A DNA stretch of 64,000 nt from Nocardiopsis terrae (GTDB lineage: Bacteria; Actinomycetota; Actinomycetes; Streptosporangiales; Streptosporangiaceae): contig NZ_BMXJ01000007.1 of assembly GCF_014651695.1 (NCBI RefSeq), positions 140,509 through 204,508 of the forward strand, written 5' to 3'. The notes beneath the pieces are model-generated. The model ran no database searches and had not been told where the DNA came from. It saw nothing but the letters and a program-made list of their open reading frames with translations. This document shows positions 34,910-44,372 of this stretch, one piece after another; within the stretch, counting starts at the first letter, position 1, and every line of letters begins with the position of its first letter. A program made the translations under genes and the position numbers.

Positions 34910-35224
34910 CGGCCCCCTCGTGTAGGCGCAGTTCAGCAGCGGTTCGGGAGGGCGGACGGCGGGCGCGGGCGGACCACCGGCGCCTAAGGGGCGCGGGGAG
35001 CCGGGTTCGGGCGCCCCGCGGACGGGGAACGAGGAGACTGTCGTCCGCCCTTTCGTACCGCGCCCCGGCCCCAGCCGACCCGTATCCCGCCCCGACCCGG
35101 AGGCGACCGCCCGGCCCCGGAGCCCCTGACGGTCACCCCGACCGGTTTGCCTCCCCACGCCTCCCCCGACTCTCCGGACGACCCCGCACCCCGACCGACA
35201 CCCACCACTCACGAGGGACCGCCC
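34910..35224 (+). other. Spacer between tcpF and the next membrane gene
   Basis: 315 bp, very GC-rich, with no supported gene and no clear hairpin. The next gene may be co-transcribed with tcpF or have its own promoter; sequence does not decide. Confidence 0.4.
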
Positions 35225-36298
35225 ATGAGTGAGGACGTCATCCGGCCGCGCCCCGTCGTCGACCCAGCCCTGCCCGAGGAACTGCGCGAGGGCCTCCTCC
35301 GGGGCGCCGACGCCCCCGCACCGAGCCGTGCGCGCACCGAGCGGGAGGACGCCAGCCGCGTCCTGCGCCTGCGCGAGGGCGGCATCCAACTGCTCGGGGT
35401 CGGGTTCACCCTGTTCCTGGCGCTGTTCACCGCTGGCTGGTACCTCGCCATGGTGATCGCCAGCATCAGCCTGGTCGCCTACGTCACCGCACTGGCCCTG
35501 CGCAGGGAGGCCGCACCGGCGGTCCGGGGGGCCGGCGCCGCGGTGGGCGGAGCCGTCCTGGTGTCCGCGCCCCCGTGGCTGTTCGGCGTCCTACCGCCCG
35601 ACCCGCTCGGAGGCGCCCCCTGGCTGCTGTTCACGCTGCTGGTCGGCATGGTCACCGCGGACACCCTCACCGCGGGGACGAAGGAGCCCCCGAAGGAACG
35701 CCACCGGGACCGGGTCCTGTGGCCCGAGGACGTCAGCACCGCCGACCACGGCCTGCTGGCGGCGGTTCAGCAGACCGTGGACGGGGTCGTCGACGCCCGG
35801 GCGGAACTGGGCCGGTCCGACGGTCTGGACCTCGCCCGCGGGCTGTCGGTCCTGCGGGAGCAGGAGTGGCGGATCGCCTCCCTGCTGGCCCGCCAGCGCG
35901 AACTGCGCCGGGGGTACGTCCTGCGGTGGCAGCGGGCGGCCTCTCCCCGGGTACGCGAGGCACTCGAACCCCAGCGGCGGCACCTGGCCGCGGTGGAGGG
36001 CCACATCCGGGACCGGGTCGGCCAGATCGTCGAGTACGGGCGGCTGGTGGACGCCGCGGTCCTGGCGCACCGCGAGTGGGAGCAGTGCCAGGAGGCCCTG
36101 GACGCCACCGCGGCCTACGCCGACCTGCGCGCCGAGGCCTCCCTGCTGTCCGTCCGCTCCCCGGAGGTCGCGGAGCTCGCCGACACCGCTGAGGCCGCCC
36201 GCCGGGTCCGTGAGGAGAGCGGGGCCAGGGTCCGCGCCGCCGTGACCGGCCTCGCCGGACTCGGCCCGGACGGGCCGGCGTCGACGGGCCGGGGCTGA
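35225..36298 (+). CDS. Membrane protein with C-terminal coiled coil, unknown function
   Basis: 357 aa. A cytoplasmic N terminus (residues 1-55) rich in Pro/Arg/Glu, then four hydrophobic segments (IQLLGVGFTLFLALFTAGWY, LAMVIASISLVAYVTALALR, AVGGAVLVSAPPWLFGVL and APWLLFTLLVGMVTADTL), then about 200 residues of helical, probably coiled-coil sequence (VLREQEWRIASLLARQRELR, ALEPQRRHLAAVEGHIRD). The ATG is chosen because GAGGGACC lies upstream. The gene follows tcpF in the same direction and ends 2 nt before the convergent kinase gene. No family recognised; a scaffold for the neighbouring channel is a guess. Confidence 0.72.
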   Translation: MSEDVIRPRPVVDPALPEELREGLLRGADAPAPSRARTEREDASRVLRLREGGIQLLGVGFTLFLALFTAGWYLAMVIASISLVAYVTALALRREAAPAVRGAGAAVGGAVLVSAPPWLFGVLPPDPLGGAPWLLFTLLVGMVTADTLTAGTKEPPKERHRDRVLWPEDVSTADHGLLAAVQQTVDGVVDARAELGRSDGLDLARGLSVLREQEWRIASLLARQRELRRGYVLRWQRAASPRVREALEPQRRHLAAVEGHIRDRVGQIVEYGRLVDAAVLAHREWEQCQEALDATAAYADLRAEASLLSVRSPEVAELADTAEAARRVREESGARVRAAVTGLAGLGPDGPASTGRG

Positions 36299-36300
36299 CG

Positions 36301-38058
36301 TCAACCCAGCCCGAAGTAGGCCCGCGAGGAGGCGGGGACGAGCAGGAGCCCGCCGACGGCCAGGGTGTACAGCAGCATCAGCGCATAGGGCACCATGAGT
36401 TCCGGCGTGTAGACGAACACCGTGAACATGCTCATCGCCAGCGAGGCCGACGCGATGCCCTGCACGATCACCACCAGCGCGTACACCAGCCGGGACCGGG
36501 TGAGCAGCCCGAAGGCGGCGAAGGCCGAAACCACCCCCCACAGCCCCAGGAACACCACGCTGCCCCACCCGGTGCCGGATCCGTCCCCGTTCGCCCGGTC
36601 CGCGGCCAGGGCCGTGAACACGAACAGCGCGAGGGCGTTGAGCCCCAGCATCACCATGGCGGTGAGCAGCGGCGCGGGCTTGGCCGTGTCCGGTCTGGCG
36701 GGGTGTCCCCGGCCGGGAGCCGCCGCGGTCCCGGGGCGGGGGCCGGTGTGCCCGACCCCGTGCAGGAACCGCAGGCCCGCGTTGGCCGGGACCGCCCGGC
36801 CCGGCACGGGTCCGCCTGGGAACGGGCCACCGGACACCGGGCTGCTGGCCCCGTTCCGCCCGGAGACGGGGCCGGCGAACCCGCCGGTCTGACCGGGAGC
36901 GGGGCCCGTGAACCGACCGGTGGGCCCGGGAACGGGGCCCGCGACAGGGCCGGTCGGTCCGGGCGGAGCCGCCTGCGGGTACACGAGACGCTGGGGCACG
37001 CCCGGTGGCTGAGGCTGCTGCGGACCGCTCGGCGGTTGTGGCTGTTGGGGCCCGTTCGGCGGCCGCCGGGGCACGCCCGGTACCCGCGGTACGCCGGTCG
37101 GGGCCTGGCCGGGTCCGCCCGGGGGCCGGGGTTGTTGCGGTCCGCTCAACGGTTGGGGCCGCGGTGGCCCGTTCCCCGGCAACGGCGCCCTGCGCGTCGC
37201 CACGTCATGCTGCGCCGCCTGGCGTTCCCGCTCCAGCAGCTCCAGGGCGGCCCGGGGGTCGGGCCGGGCCGCCACGTCCCGGGTGAGCAGCGCCGCGATC
37301 AACGCGCGCAGAGCTGCTCCCTCGGGGGCCCGTGCGTCCTGGTTCCGGGTCAGCTGCGGCGGCATCGGGTCGGTCAGCACCGCGCTGATCATGCCGGTGA
37401 CGCTGTCCCGCTTGAACGGCGAACGCCCCTCCAACAGCGCGTACAGCGTCACCCCGAGACTCCACAGGTCCGAGGCGGGCAGAGCCCGCGCGCCCTCGAA
37501 CCGCTCCGGTGCCATGTACTCGGGCGAACCGATGTACACACCGGTCTGGGTGAGCGCTGTGCTCCCGTCGACGTTCGCGATCCCGAAGTCCGTCAGCATC
37601 GTCCGGTTGTCGCTGGTGGACATGATGTTGGCGGGTTTGACGTCGCGGTGCGCGACCCCCGCCGCGTGCGCGGCCCGCAACCCGCCCAGCAGCGAACGCG
37701 CCGCCTGTTCGACCCGTTCGACCCGCATCGGCCCCACCGTGTCGAGGCGGTGCTGGAACGAGGTCCCGTCGAGCAGCTCCATCACGATCCACGGGCTCGA
37801 CTCGTGTTCGAGCACGTCGTGGACGGTGACGACGGAGCTGTGGCTGATCCGGGCGGTCGCCTGGGCCTCCCGCAGGGTGCGGACGTGTGCCTCGGCGCGC
37901 TCCTGCGGGGTCATGTTGTCGGGGAGGAGGACCTCCTTGACCGCGACGTCCCGTCGCAGGGCGGGGTCCCAGGCGTGCCAGACCGTGCCCATCCCCCCGA
38001 CACCCAGCCTCTTCCGCAGTTCGTAGCGGCCGATGCGGGTGTGTCCGGAGGTCGGCAT
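36301..38058 (-). CDS. Ser/Thr protein kinase with proline-rich linker and four C-terminal membrane helices
   Basis: 585 aa. Kinase domain at about 10-275: GVGGMG glycine loop, K41 in VAVKEVLL, HRDVKPANIM catalytic loop, DFGIANVDG and GSPEYMAPERFEG. Residues 285-445 are Pro/Gly/Gln-rich with an imperfect GPQQPQPPSGP repeat. The C terminus has four hydrophobic helices (PLLTAMVMLGLNALALFVFT, WGSVVFLGLWGVVSAFAAF, LVYALVVIVQGIASASLAMS, VPYALMLLYTLAVGGLLLVP). There is no extracellular sensor domain, so any signal must act through the membrane part or the linker. Stop codons of this gene and the upstream plus-strand gene are only 2 nt apart. Confidence 0.93.
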   Translation of the reverse strand: MPTSGHTRIGRYELRKRLGVGGMGTVWHAWDPALRRDVAVKEVLLPDNMTPQERAEAHVRTLREAQATARISHSSVVTVHDVLEHESSPWIVMELLDGTSFQHRLDTVGPMRVERVEQAARSLLGGLRAAHAAGVAHRDVKPANIMSTSDNRTMLTDFGIANVDGSTALTQTGVYIGSPEYMAPERFEGARALPASDLWSLGVTLYALLEGRSPFKRDSVTGMISAVLTDPMPPQLTRNQDARAPEGAALRALIAALLTRDVAARPDPRAALELLERERQAAQHDVATRRAPLPGNGPPRPQPLSGPQQPRPPGGPGQAPTGVPRVPGVPRRPPNGPQQPQPPSGPQQPQPPGVPQRLVYPQAAPPGPTGPVAGPVPGPTGRFTGPAPGQTGGFAGPVSGRNGASSPVSGGPFPGGPVPGRAVPANAGLRFLHGVGHTGPRPGTAAAPGRGHPARPDTAKPAPLLTAMVMLGLNALALFVFTALAADRANGDGSGTGWGSVVFLGLWGVVSAFAAFGLLTRSRLVYALVVIVQGIASASLAMSMFTVFVYTPELMVPYALMLLYTLAVGGLLLVPASSRAYFGLG

Positions 38059-38268
38059 GGGGTGACTTCCCTTCTGGCGGTGCGAGGGGCCCGCCCGGGC
38101 CGGTCACGCCCGGAGGGGGCCGTCCGCCGTCTGGGGCGACAGCGAGGGGGAACCGCCGTTCTTGAACCTGTTCCAGCAGGACTGCATCTGTAAACCTGCC
38201 CGCCACGGCGGCTTCGGAGCCAACCGCGGATGACCGACAGCGGTCAGCGCCGCGGCCCGGAGGTCGCC

Positions 38269-39045
38269 TCAACCCCAGGTCGCGGTCTCCGGGTCCACAC
38301 CGTGCGCCCGCGCGTTGGCGTCGATGACCTCGCTCAGCCACACCGCCAGACCGGGTTCGATGCCCTCGTAGTGGGACCTGAACCCCGGGTCCTCCAGGTT
38401 CATGCGTCCCAGGATCACCTGCATGGAGTGCGTGCAGTCGAAGTAGACGGCCATCGATTCCCGGTGCCGCTCGGCCAGGGCGTTCGCCCGCTCGCTTCCG
38501 GGCGCCGCCTCCGCCCGCAGGGCCTCGGCGAGGTCCGCGTTCAGTGCCTCGACGTCCTCCGAGATCCGCTGCCAGTCCTCGGCCGTCCGCTCCGCGGCAC
38601 GCTCGGCGAACTGGGCCCACTGGCGGGTGCCGCCCCACCGCTCACGCGCCCCCGCCGCCCAGGCGGGCTGCCAGTGCTCGCCGAAGATCTCGACCTGTTC
38701 CTCCGCCGACAGCAGGATCCCCTCCTGTCTGGCCTCGGCCATCCGGTCCAGGGAGTCCGCCATCCGCTCCAGCCTGCGGATGCGTTCGCGCAGCTGGTCG
38801 CGCCGCCGGAGCAGGGACTCGGTGGCCTCGTCGGCGTCCGCCTCCAGCAGCCGCGCGGTCTCCTCGAGGGAGACGCCGAGTTCGCGGTAGACCAGCACGC
38901 GGTGGATACGGGCGACGTCCGAGGACGTGTAGAGCCGGTAACCGGCGGCGGTGCGGTCACTGGGACCGGCCAGCCCGATCTCGTCCCAGTGGTGCAGCGT
39001 CCTGACGGTGACCCCCACGAGGGAGGCCACCGCGCCGACGGTCAT
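38269..39045 (-). CDS. MerR family regulator with TipAS-like ligand domain
   Basis: 258 aa, the size of TipAL. Residues 1-70 are the MerR winged helix (MTVGAVASLVGVTVRTLHHW, DEIGLAGPSDRTAAGYRLYT), then the dimer coiled coil, then the TipAS antibiotic-recognition domain: EQVEIFGEHWQPAWAAGARE, RWGGTRQWAQF, MAVYFDCTHSMQVILGRMNL and EGIEPGLAVWLSEVIDANAR. TipAL proteins activate promoters on binding thiopeptides or related drugs. ATG 39045 aligns with TipAL; GTG 39111 would add 22 residues. It is transcribed in the same direction as the VOC gene upstream, and the two may form one unit. Confidence 0.9.
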   Translation of the reverse strand: MTVGAVASLVGVTVRTLHHWDEIGLAGPSDRTAAGYRLYTSSDVARIHRVLVYRELGVSLEETARLLEADADEATESLLRRRDQLRERIRRLERMADSLDRMAEARQEGILLSAEEQVEIFGEHWQPAWAAGARERWGGTRQWAQFAERAAERTAEDWQRISEDVEALNADLAEALRAEAAPGSERANALAERHRESMAVYFDCTHSMQVILGRMNLEDPGFRSHYEGIEPGLAVWLSEVIDANARAHGVDPETATWG

Positions 39046-39285
39046 CGTCCGGCCCTGGTCCGCAGCGGACTCCGGGGGAGCTGAGCGGGCTCGGTGGGAT
39101 CGGTCTGTCACACCGACCAGTGTGTCACCGGGGGCAGACGCGCCACCGGAGGCGGGTTGTCCACAGGCTGGAGCAGGCCTCTGGCACAACCCCGCCCAAC
39201 CGGGTTGACTCGAACCCGGGGGATCCTCAAGTCCCGCCCACTTCATGCTGCCCACACCCCCCGCGAACAGTCGTCTCCGTGCCCT

Positions 39286-39795
39286 CTACCCCTCAGGGAC
39301 GTCGATCTCCATCTCTTCGCGGAGGAACCGGGCCTCCGGGCTCTTCGGGTCGAACGGGCGAGCGGCGGTCATGGTCACCCGGGTGTTCTCCGGGGTGGTG
39401 ACCTCCACGTCCACCGTGTTCCACGGCATCTGCCTGGGCCCACTGGTGCAGCCGGGAAGCTCCTTCTCGCACGCCGCCACGATTGGGTCGATCTGGTTCA
39501 GCACACACGAGAAGGTGATGCCCACCGCGGGCGCCTCGGCGGGGCGTTCCCCCGGTACGAGCAGGACGTCCTGGAACGCCCATCGGCGCAGGTGGACGAC
39601 CTGTCCGGGCATGGAGAAGATGTCGAAGAAGCCGAGTCCGCTGGTCCAGAACTCCTTGGACGCCTCCAGGTCGCCGGTCGGCACGGTCAGGAACACGGGC
39701 ATGCCGTAGATGCCCCGGAACAGTTCCGGGGGAGCGGTGTCGGGCCCGGGCTGCGGGACGGGGCTGATGCTGAACGCGGGAAAGTTTTCGCTCAT
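39286..39795 (-). CDS. VOC superfamily (glyoxalase-like) protein
   Basis: 169 aa. Residues 30-165 form the paired beta-alpha-beta-beta-beta units of the vicinal oxygen chelate fold: GMPVFLTVPTGDLEASKEFW, GFFDIFSMPGQVVHLRRW, FSCVLNQIDPIVAACEKELP and VDVEVTTPENTRVTMTAARP. The usual His/Glu metal ligands are not all evident, so it may bind a drug or be non-catalytic, like bleomycin-resistance proteins. Such genes often sit with TipA-like MerR regulators, as here. ATG 39795 or GTG 39816 as start. Confidence 0.82.
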   Translation of the reverse strand: MSENFPAFSISPVPQPGPDTAPPELFRGIYGMPVFLTVPTGDLEASKEFWTSGLGFFDIFSMPGQVVHLRRWAFQDVLLVPGERPAEAPAVGITFSCVLNQIDPIVAACEKELPGCTSGPRQMPWNTVDVEVTTPENTRVTMTAARPFDPKSPEARFLREEMEIDVPEG

Positions 39796-39971
39796 GCGGT
39801 CATCGTGGAGCCTCACGTCGCGTGAGGGTCAAGCCGGAATCGAGCGGGGGAACGCGGGCCGGGCGGGGCAGGGGTTCCGTTGCGCCCCTGCTCCCGTTCC
39901 GCCCGCGCCCGGTCCTGTCGCCGCCCTACCGCAGGCCCGTCCGGGCCCCGTGCCTCCGCTCCCGGTATGCG

Positions 39972-41297
39972 TTACCGCGCCAGGTAGGCGGAGGCTGCCA
40001 GCTCCCGCACCGCCGCACCGTCTCCGGGGTCCAGCAGGCGCACGTGTCCGGCTGCCTTCCGGAGTTCCGACGTGGGGATGTCGAATCCGACCTCGCCCTG
40101 GAGGAAGCTCTCCCTGGGGTTGTCGGCGGGCGCCAGCAGCGCCACCGGGCCCGGGTCGGCCCCCACGCCCCAGGGGCCCGAGTCCGGCCAACCCTCGTCC
40201 TCCGTCGCGGCCGCGGCCTCCGCGTAGCCCGGAGAACCCGCACCCCGCAGGTCCACCCGGACCTCGGACAGCCCGGGATAGTCCAGGTCCGGAGACCCCT
40301 CGTAGGGGTCGTACACGACCAGCCGGGCCTCGAAGGCCTCGAAACCGGAGGCGCCGTCGTTCAGCCCGGACACCTCGACCCGGCCCTCAGCGCACCCCTG
40401 GCTGTCGGAGTTCCCGCTGCCGTGATCGCCCGTGTCCTCCGAGGGTCCCGCGCCCTCCGAGAGGCCGGGGCACTCGTACAGGGGGTCGTACTCCGGCCGG
40501 GTGCCCAACTCCAGTCGGAGGTCGTCGTCATTGGTGTACACGGCGGTGAAGGAGCTGTGCTCGTGGTGGAACTTCAGGTGCCAGGGCCGCCACCCGGGGG
40601 CGTCGAGTACGGCGAGCGGGTACGGGTACCCCTCGACCGACTCCGTGTACTCCTGAATCCGCCGCGCGGTGTCGTTCCGCAGGTGGATGACGGTGAACGC
40701 GGTCGACACCAGGACGGCGCCCGCCAGCGCGGCGCCCGCCCACCCGAACCCCGCCCGGCGCTCTGTGGCCCTGCGGGACGCCCGGGCACGCCACCGCACC
40801 GCGAACAGGACCAGGACCACCGCGGTCAGGTGCAGGTATCCCGCAGGTCCGGCCATCCCCGGGGAGAAGACCCCCAGTTCGGCCGGGCCGATCTCCACGC
40901 CCAGGGCCGCTCCGCGTTCGCCCTCGAACAACAGGGCCAGGGCCGGGGCCTGGAGCAGTGCCGGAAGCAGAGCGAACATCAGTAGCAGGCTGGTCCCCAT
41001 CGGTCGGGGCCATCCGGCGAGCCGCAGCAGGAAGGACATCAGGGCCGTCAGGGACACCAGGCTGACGACGGCTGTGCCCAACACCAGAACGATCGGGAGG
41101 ACCGCGTCGGAGCTGCCCGGTCCGGAGAACTCGAAGGCGAGCACGAAGGAGAGGACGAACACGGGCATGAAGACGAAGAGGAGGACGAGGAAGGGCAGGA
41201 GGAGAGCCAGGGCCCCGAGCGCGACGAAGGCGAGCGGCTCCGGGGGCCCGGGGGGACCGGGCGGTTCGGGGGAGTCGGTGTTCTGGTGGGTGGACAA
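39972..41297 (-). CDS. Polytopic membrane protein with extracellular C-terminal domain, unknown
   Basis: 441 aa. Four to six hydrophobic helices occupy residues 20-210 (LAFVALGALALLLPFLVLLF, VFMPVFVLSFVLAFEFSGP, LGTAVVSLVSLTALMSFLLR, AGYLHLTAVVLVLFAVRW). The remaining 230 residues are outside and mostly polar, with YPLAVLDAPGWRPWHLKF and acidic stretches. The protein at 54766-55809 has the same plan and a matching YTIAVLDSPRWVPVRV segment, so they are probably distant paralogues. TTG 41297 is the likely start because GGAG lies 6 nt upstream; no ATG or GTG fits. Function unknown. Confidence 0.7.
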   Translation of the reverse strand: MSTHQNTDSPEPPGPPGPPEPLAFVALGALALLLPFLVLLFVFMPVFVLSFVLAFEFSGPGSSDAVLPIVLVLGTAVVSLVSLTALMSFLLRLAGWPRPMGTSLLLMFALLPALLQAPALALLFEGERGAALGVEIGPAELGVFSPGMAGPAGYLHLTAVVLVLFAVRWRARASRRATERRAGFGWAGAALAGAVLVSTAFTVIHLRNDTARRIQEYTESVEGYPYPLAVLDAPGWRPWHLKFHHEHSSFTAVYTNDDDLRLELGTRPEYDPLYECPGLSEGAGPSEDTGDHGSGNSDSQGCAEGRVEVSGLNDGASGFEAFEARLVVYDPYEGSPDLDYPGLSEVRVDLRGAGSPGYAEAAAATEDEGWPDSGPWGVGADPGPVALLAPADNPRESFLQGEVGFDIPTSELRKAAGHVRLLDPGDGAAVRELAASAYLAR

Positions 41298-41595
41298 GGC
41301 GTCTCCGGGGGGCGGGAGGCGGGGGAGCAGGCAAACAGGCGGAGTGGGCGTGGTGGTCCCGTGCCCTGGAAACTGGGACGCTTCTGGGGCCGGGCCTGTT
41401 CGGGTACGGGCCGTATCCGAACCGTGCACCCGGCTTCGCGGGCAGCCGGAGGTGAGTGTGCGGAGGACTTCCTCCTGGGCACCGCGCCGGGAAGCGGCCT
41501 GGCTGTCTACGGGAGGGCATCGAGCGGTGGGTCGGGAGGGCGAATCGTTTCGGCCCGCCAGCAATAGGGTCTGCGGGTACCACGGAAGACAGATT

Positions 41596-41610
41596 TGGTA
41601 CTGAGTACCA
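41596..41610. promoter_or_regulatory. Perfect 15-bp palindrome, operator-like
   Basis: TGGTACTGAGTACCA: 7-bp arms around a single G. It lies 255 bp upstream of the shared motif and between divergent units. The cognate regulator is not identified. Confidence 0.45.
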
Positions 41611-41851
41611 GTCCACTTGCTTGCTGTATGTCCACTTTTCGAGGTGAAAAGTTCTGTGACGCGCCTCATAGTACGCATGTGGACAGCAAATTGTGGCCTT
41701 GCGGTTTTTGGGCGTTCCGGTCGCCCGTTCAAGCCTGTTACCTGCGTAAACAGGAAGAACTATCCGGTTTGTGCCCCTGCTTCCGGTCAGCCTTGGGGTG
41801 ACAACCGGAAAACCGGTCGCGTTGCGGCCTTCCCTCAACCCGGTGATGGCG

Positions 41852-41878
41852 CACCATAGAGGATGGGGTAAAGACATG
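41852..41878 (+). promoter_or_regulatory. Shared promoter-region motif, copy C (tcpH unit)
   Basis: CACCATAGAGGATGGGGTA followed by AAGACATGC. Matches copy A with one inserted base and one substitution over 19 bp. It lies 121 bp before the ATG of tcpH. Confidence 0.55.
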
Positions 41879-41998
41879 CGGGGGCCTTGTGGCCGCGCGC
41901 GGTCGCACGCCGGATGGTGCGGTGGCGTGTGTGCGTGGTCCGGGCCCTGGTGTCTGCAACCGATTCCCCGCCCGAACCACGACGCAGGAGCTCAGCAG

Positions 41999-44332
41999 AT
42001 GACGCATCAGCACGTCCACCGGCGGGGTTGGCGCCGACTACTGATGACGTTCCTGATGTTGAGCACCTTCATCCTGCTACCGCTGACCTCGGCGCAGGCT
42101 GACCCGATCTGCTCGGGCAACCCCGCGCCCCTACCCGAGTCCGCGGGAAGCGGCGCAGACGGGCTGTTGGTTCCACCCCGGTCCCAGTCTGCGCTTCAGA
42201 GCGCACCTGATGGCCTTCCTCCTGACGCCAGCATGTACGGCCAGTACGGGACGGCTGGGCAGCAGTGGCACATGATTACCGAGTCCTGTGTCGACAAGAT
42301 GGGGCTGGGGGCTCAGGCGACCATTGCGAATTCTGCCTGGGATCTCTCCAAGACCATTAACCAATCAACTATTACAGTTTACCAGGCCGCTACTTCCGAT
42401 GGGCTTCTGGCAAGTTTCTCTGAAACTGTAGAGAATGTAGTCGTGGCCCTGAGGGAGGGTGTCTGGCGGCCACTTATTCCGACCGTTGTAATTCTTGGTG
42501 CAATCTGGCTTGGATGGTACGGGCTCATTCGTAAGAGGATGACGCTCACGATCGAATCTAGTGTATGGATGGTTGCCGCAACCGCACTCGGGATGTGGAT
42601 CCTGATTAATCCAGCTCAGGTAATGAGCCTTGGGAGTGCGCTGGTCAACTCTGGCACCCAGTTGGTGACTAGTACAGTTGGGCAAATTCCTTATGGCGGC
42701 GGATCGGGAACTTGTCCAGCTGGCGCAGCTCCTCCTGAGCGGGCCGACTGGGAGTCTGAGGCAGATTTTCAGGTTCGGCGAAATGCGGACATGATGTGGT
42801 CGAGTCTGGTTTGTCAGCCTTGGGTTGCTGGTCAATTTGGAAATGATGAGACTGGGCAGAGCGTGGCTCGCCGGCACGCTGAGGAGCTGATTTCTGCCCA
42901 GGGAATCAGTCGAATTGAGCAGCAGCAAATTGCCAATGATGAAATAGATGCCAATGAGTTGATGTCTGAGAAGCAGGAATCCTATCAGGATATTTCTTCT
43001 CGAATTGAAACATCCTTTCCGAGTGTCTATCCGCTGTTTTCGGGAGAAGATCAGGGAAGTCGGCTCGGGGTGGCGACGCTTGCGCTCTTTGCCTCAATCT
43101 TCGCGGGTGGGTTGATTCTAGCTGGGTCTGTAGCACTTATCGTTTTGAAGATCGGTTTCATGCTGCTCTTCATGCTCTCTCCGGTGTTCCTGCTCATAGG
43201 TATCCACCCGGGTTACGGGCGCATGGTCCTGCTCCGGTGGGTCGAGCTGATGGTTGGATTCCTGCTTAAACAGATCTTCGTTGTACTACTGATCGCTCTG
43301 CTTGTGATGAGCTACGGCATCGTCATGTCGACTGCCTTTGGCTGGGGCTTGCAGATGATCCTGCTGGCCCTCTTCACCCTGGCGCTCTTCATTTATCGGA
43401 AGACCTTCGCCTACCTCTTCGCCTCGGTCAACGCGAACAGCTTCACTTCGCGGATCGTCAGTGATGCCGCGCAGAGCCAGGCGCTGGACAAGAGCTCGAT
43501 GGTTCTACCGCCGGTCGCCTACCTCAAGGGCCAGAACTGGGGTCGTCGCCGTGGAGCGATGATCGCGGGCGCGGCCGCAGGGGTTCCTGCAGGCGGGGGC
43601 GTACCAGGGGGTTCCGTTGAAGGCGTCGAAGAAGCTCCTGAGGGAGGGAACGCCCGCGCAGATGGCGCTCGTGTTCGGGGGGCCGCTGGCTACGGGCGTG
43701 TCCGTGAAAACGAGTCAGCTCCGCCGCTCAACGTCAGCCGAACCAATACCTCGGGTGCGGGCCGATCCAATGGAGCCAATCGGAGCTCCGACCAGGCCCC
43801 GAGCCTCAGCGGAAAGAGTGGTGGCAACACCACCGGCGGCGGTAGCGGATCCATCCCGCCCAGGCCCACCGGCGGTTACACCGGAACCGGCGACAGTGGT
43901 TGGGCTTCGGTCTTCGGCACCAACGGGGGAGGCGGCAGCCCCACCCGTAGCGACAGCGGCGGCGCCGGTTCGGGCGGCGGCATGTTCGGTGGCGCGGCGG
44001 GCAGTTCGCGTGCGGCCAGCGCCGAACGCCCTGAGCCCAGCAGCGGACGCGGCATCTTCAGCGGCCGTGAGGACACCCCGGGCCAGGGGAACCTGGGCAG
44101 TCGGCGCTCGCGCTGGGGAGGCCCGAAGGAGAAACGCGACCGCCCTGCCCCACAGCGCCCCGCGCGTCCCGCCCCCACCGATCACGGAAGGCGTGGCGAT
44201 GGAGAGGGCGGTTGGCTGACCGGCTCCGGTAAGCGCAAAGACGACGCCCCCATCACCCCCTTCTGGGGAGAGGGCGGTAACTCCACCAGGGACCGCAAGC
44301 GGGATGTCCCCTTCTGGCTGAACGACGACTAG
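41999..44332 (+). CDS. TcpH/VirB6/TrbL-like polytopic channel protein
   Basis: 777 aa. Signal-type N terminus (RRLLMTFLMLSTFILLPLTS then AQA-DP), then at least six membrane helices: RPLIPTVVILGAIWLGWYGL, SSVWMVAATALGMWILINP, LGVATLALFASIFAGGLILA, SVALIVLKIGFMLLFMLSPV, LMVGFLLKQIFVVLLIALLV and GWGLQMILLALFTLALFIYR. The KIGFMLLFMLSPVFLLIGI block is typical of TrbL/VirB6-like proteins. The last 270 residues are Gly/Ser/Arg-rich. Inside the gene, about 42340-43140 uses many AT-ending codons, unlike both ends, suggesting recombination. ATG 41999 has AGGAG upstream. Would form the inner-membrane channel. Confidence 0.82.
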   Translation: MTHQHVHRRGWRRLLMTFLMLSTFILLPLTSAQADPICSGNPAPLPESAGSGADGLLVPPRSQSALQSAPDGLPPDASMYGQYGTAGQQWHMITESCVDKMGLGAQATIANSAWDLSKTINQSTITVYQAATSDGLLASFSETVENVVVALREGVWRPLIPTVVILGAIWLGWYGLIRKRMTLTIESSVWMVAATALGMWILINPAQVMSLGSALVNSGTQLVTSTVGQIPYGGGSGTCPAGAAPPERADWESEADFQVRRNADMMWSSLVCQPWVAGQFGNDETGQSVARRHAEELISAQGISRIEQQQIANDEIDANELMSEKQESYQDISSRIETSFPSVYPLFSGEDQGSRLGVATLALFASIFAGGLILAGSVALIVLKIGFMLLFMLSPVFLLIGIHPGYGRMVLLRWVELMVGFLLKQIFVVLLIALLVMSYGIVMSTAFGWGLQMILLALFTLALFIYRKTFAYLFASVNANSFTSRIVSDAAQSQALDKSSMVLPPVAYLKGQNWGRRRGAMIAGAAAGVPAGGGVPGGSVEGVEEAPEGGNARADGARVRGAAGYGRVRENESAPPLNVSRTNTSGAGRSNGANRSSDQAPSLSGKSGGNTTGGGSGSIPPRPTGGYTGTGDSGWASVFGTNGGGGSPTRSDSGGAGSGGGMFGGAAGSSRAASAERPEPSSGRGIFSGREDTPGQGNLGSRRSRWGGPKEKRDRPAPQRPARPAPTDHGRRGDGEGGWLTGSGKRKDDAPITPFWGEGGNSTRDRKRDVPFWLNDD

Positions 44333-44372
44333 CGACCGAGCCACCGAGCAGACGACAAGGCAACCGAGCACC

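Larger units (their letters stand above)
41298..41998. other. Long upstream region of the tcpH unit
   Basis: 701 bp without a supported gene. From 41590 the composition turns clearly less GC-rich. It contains a perfect palindrome (41596-41610), several CCGGTT-like elements including ACCGG-AAAA-CCGGT at 41804-41817, and the conserved promoter-region motif at 41852. It reads as a regulatory region for the third transfer-like unit. Confidence 0.55.
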
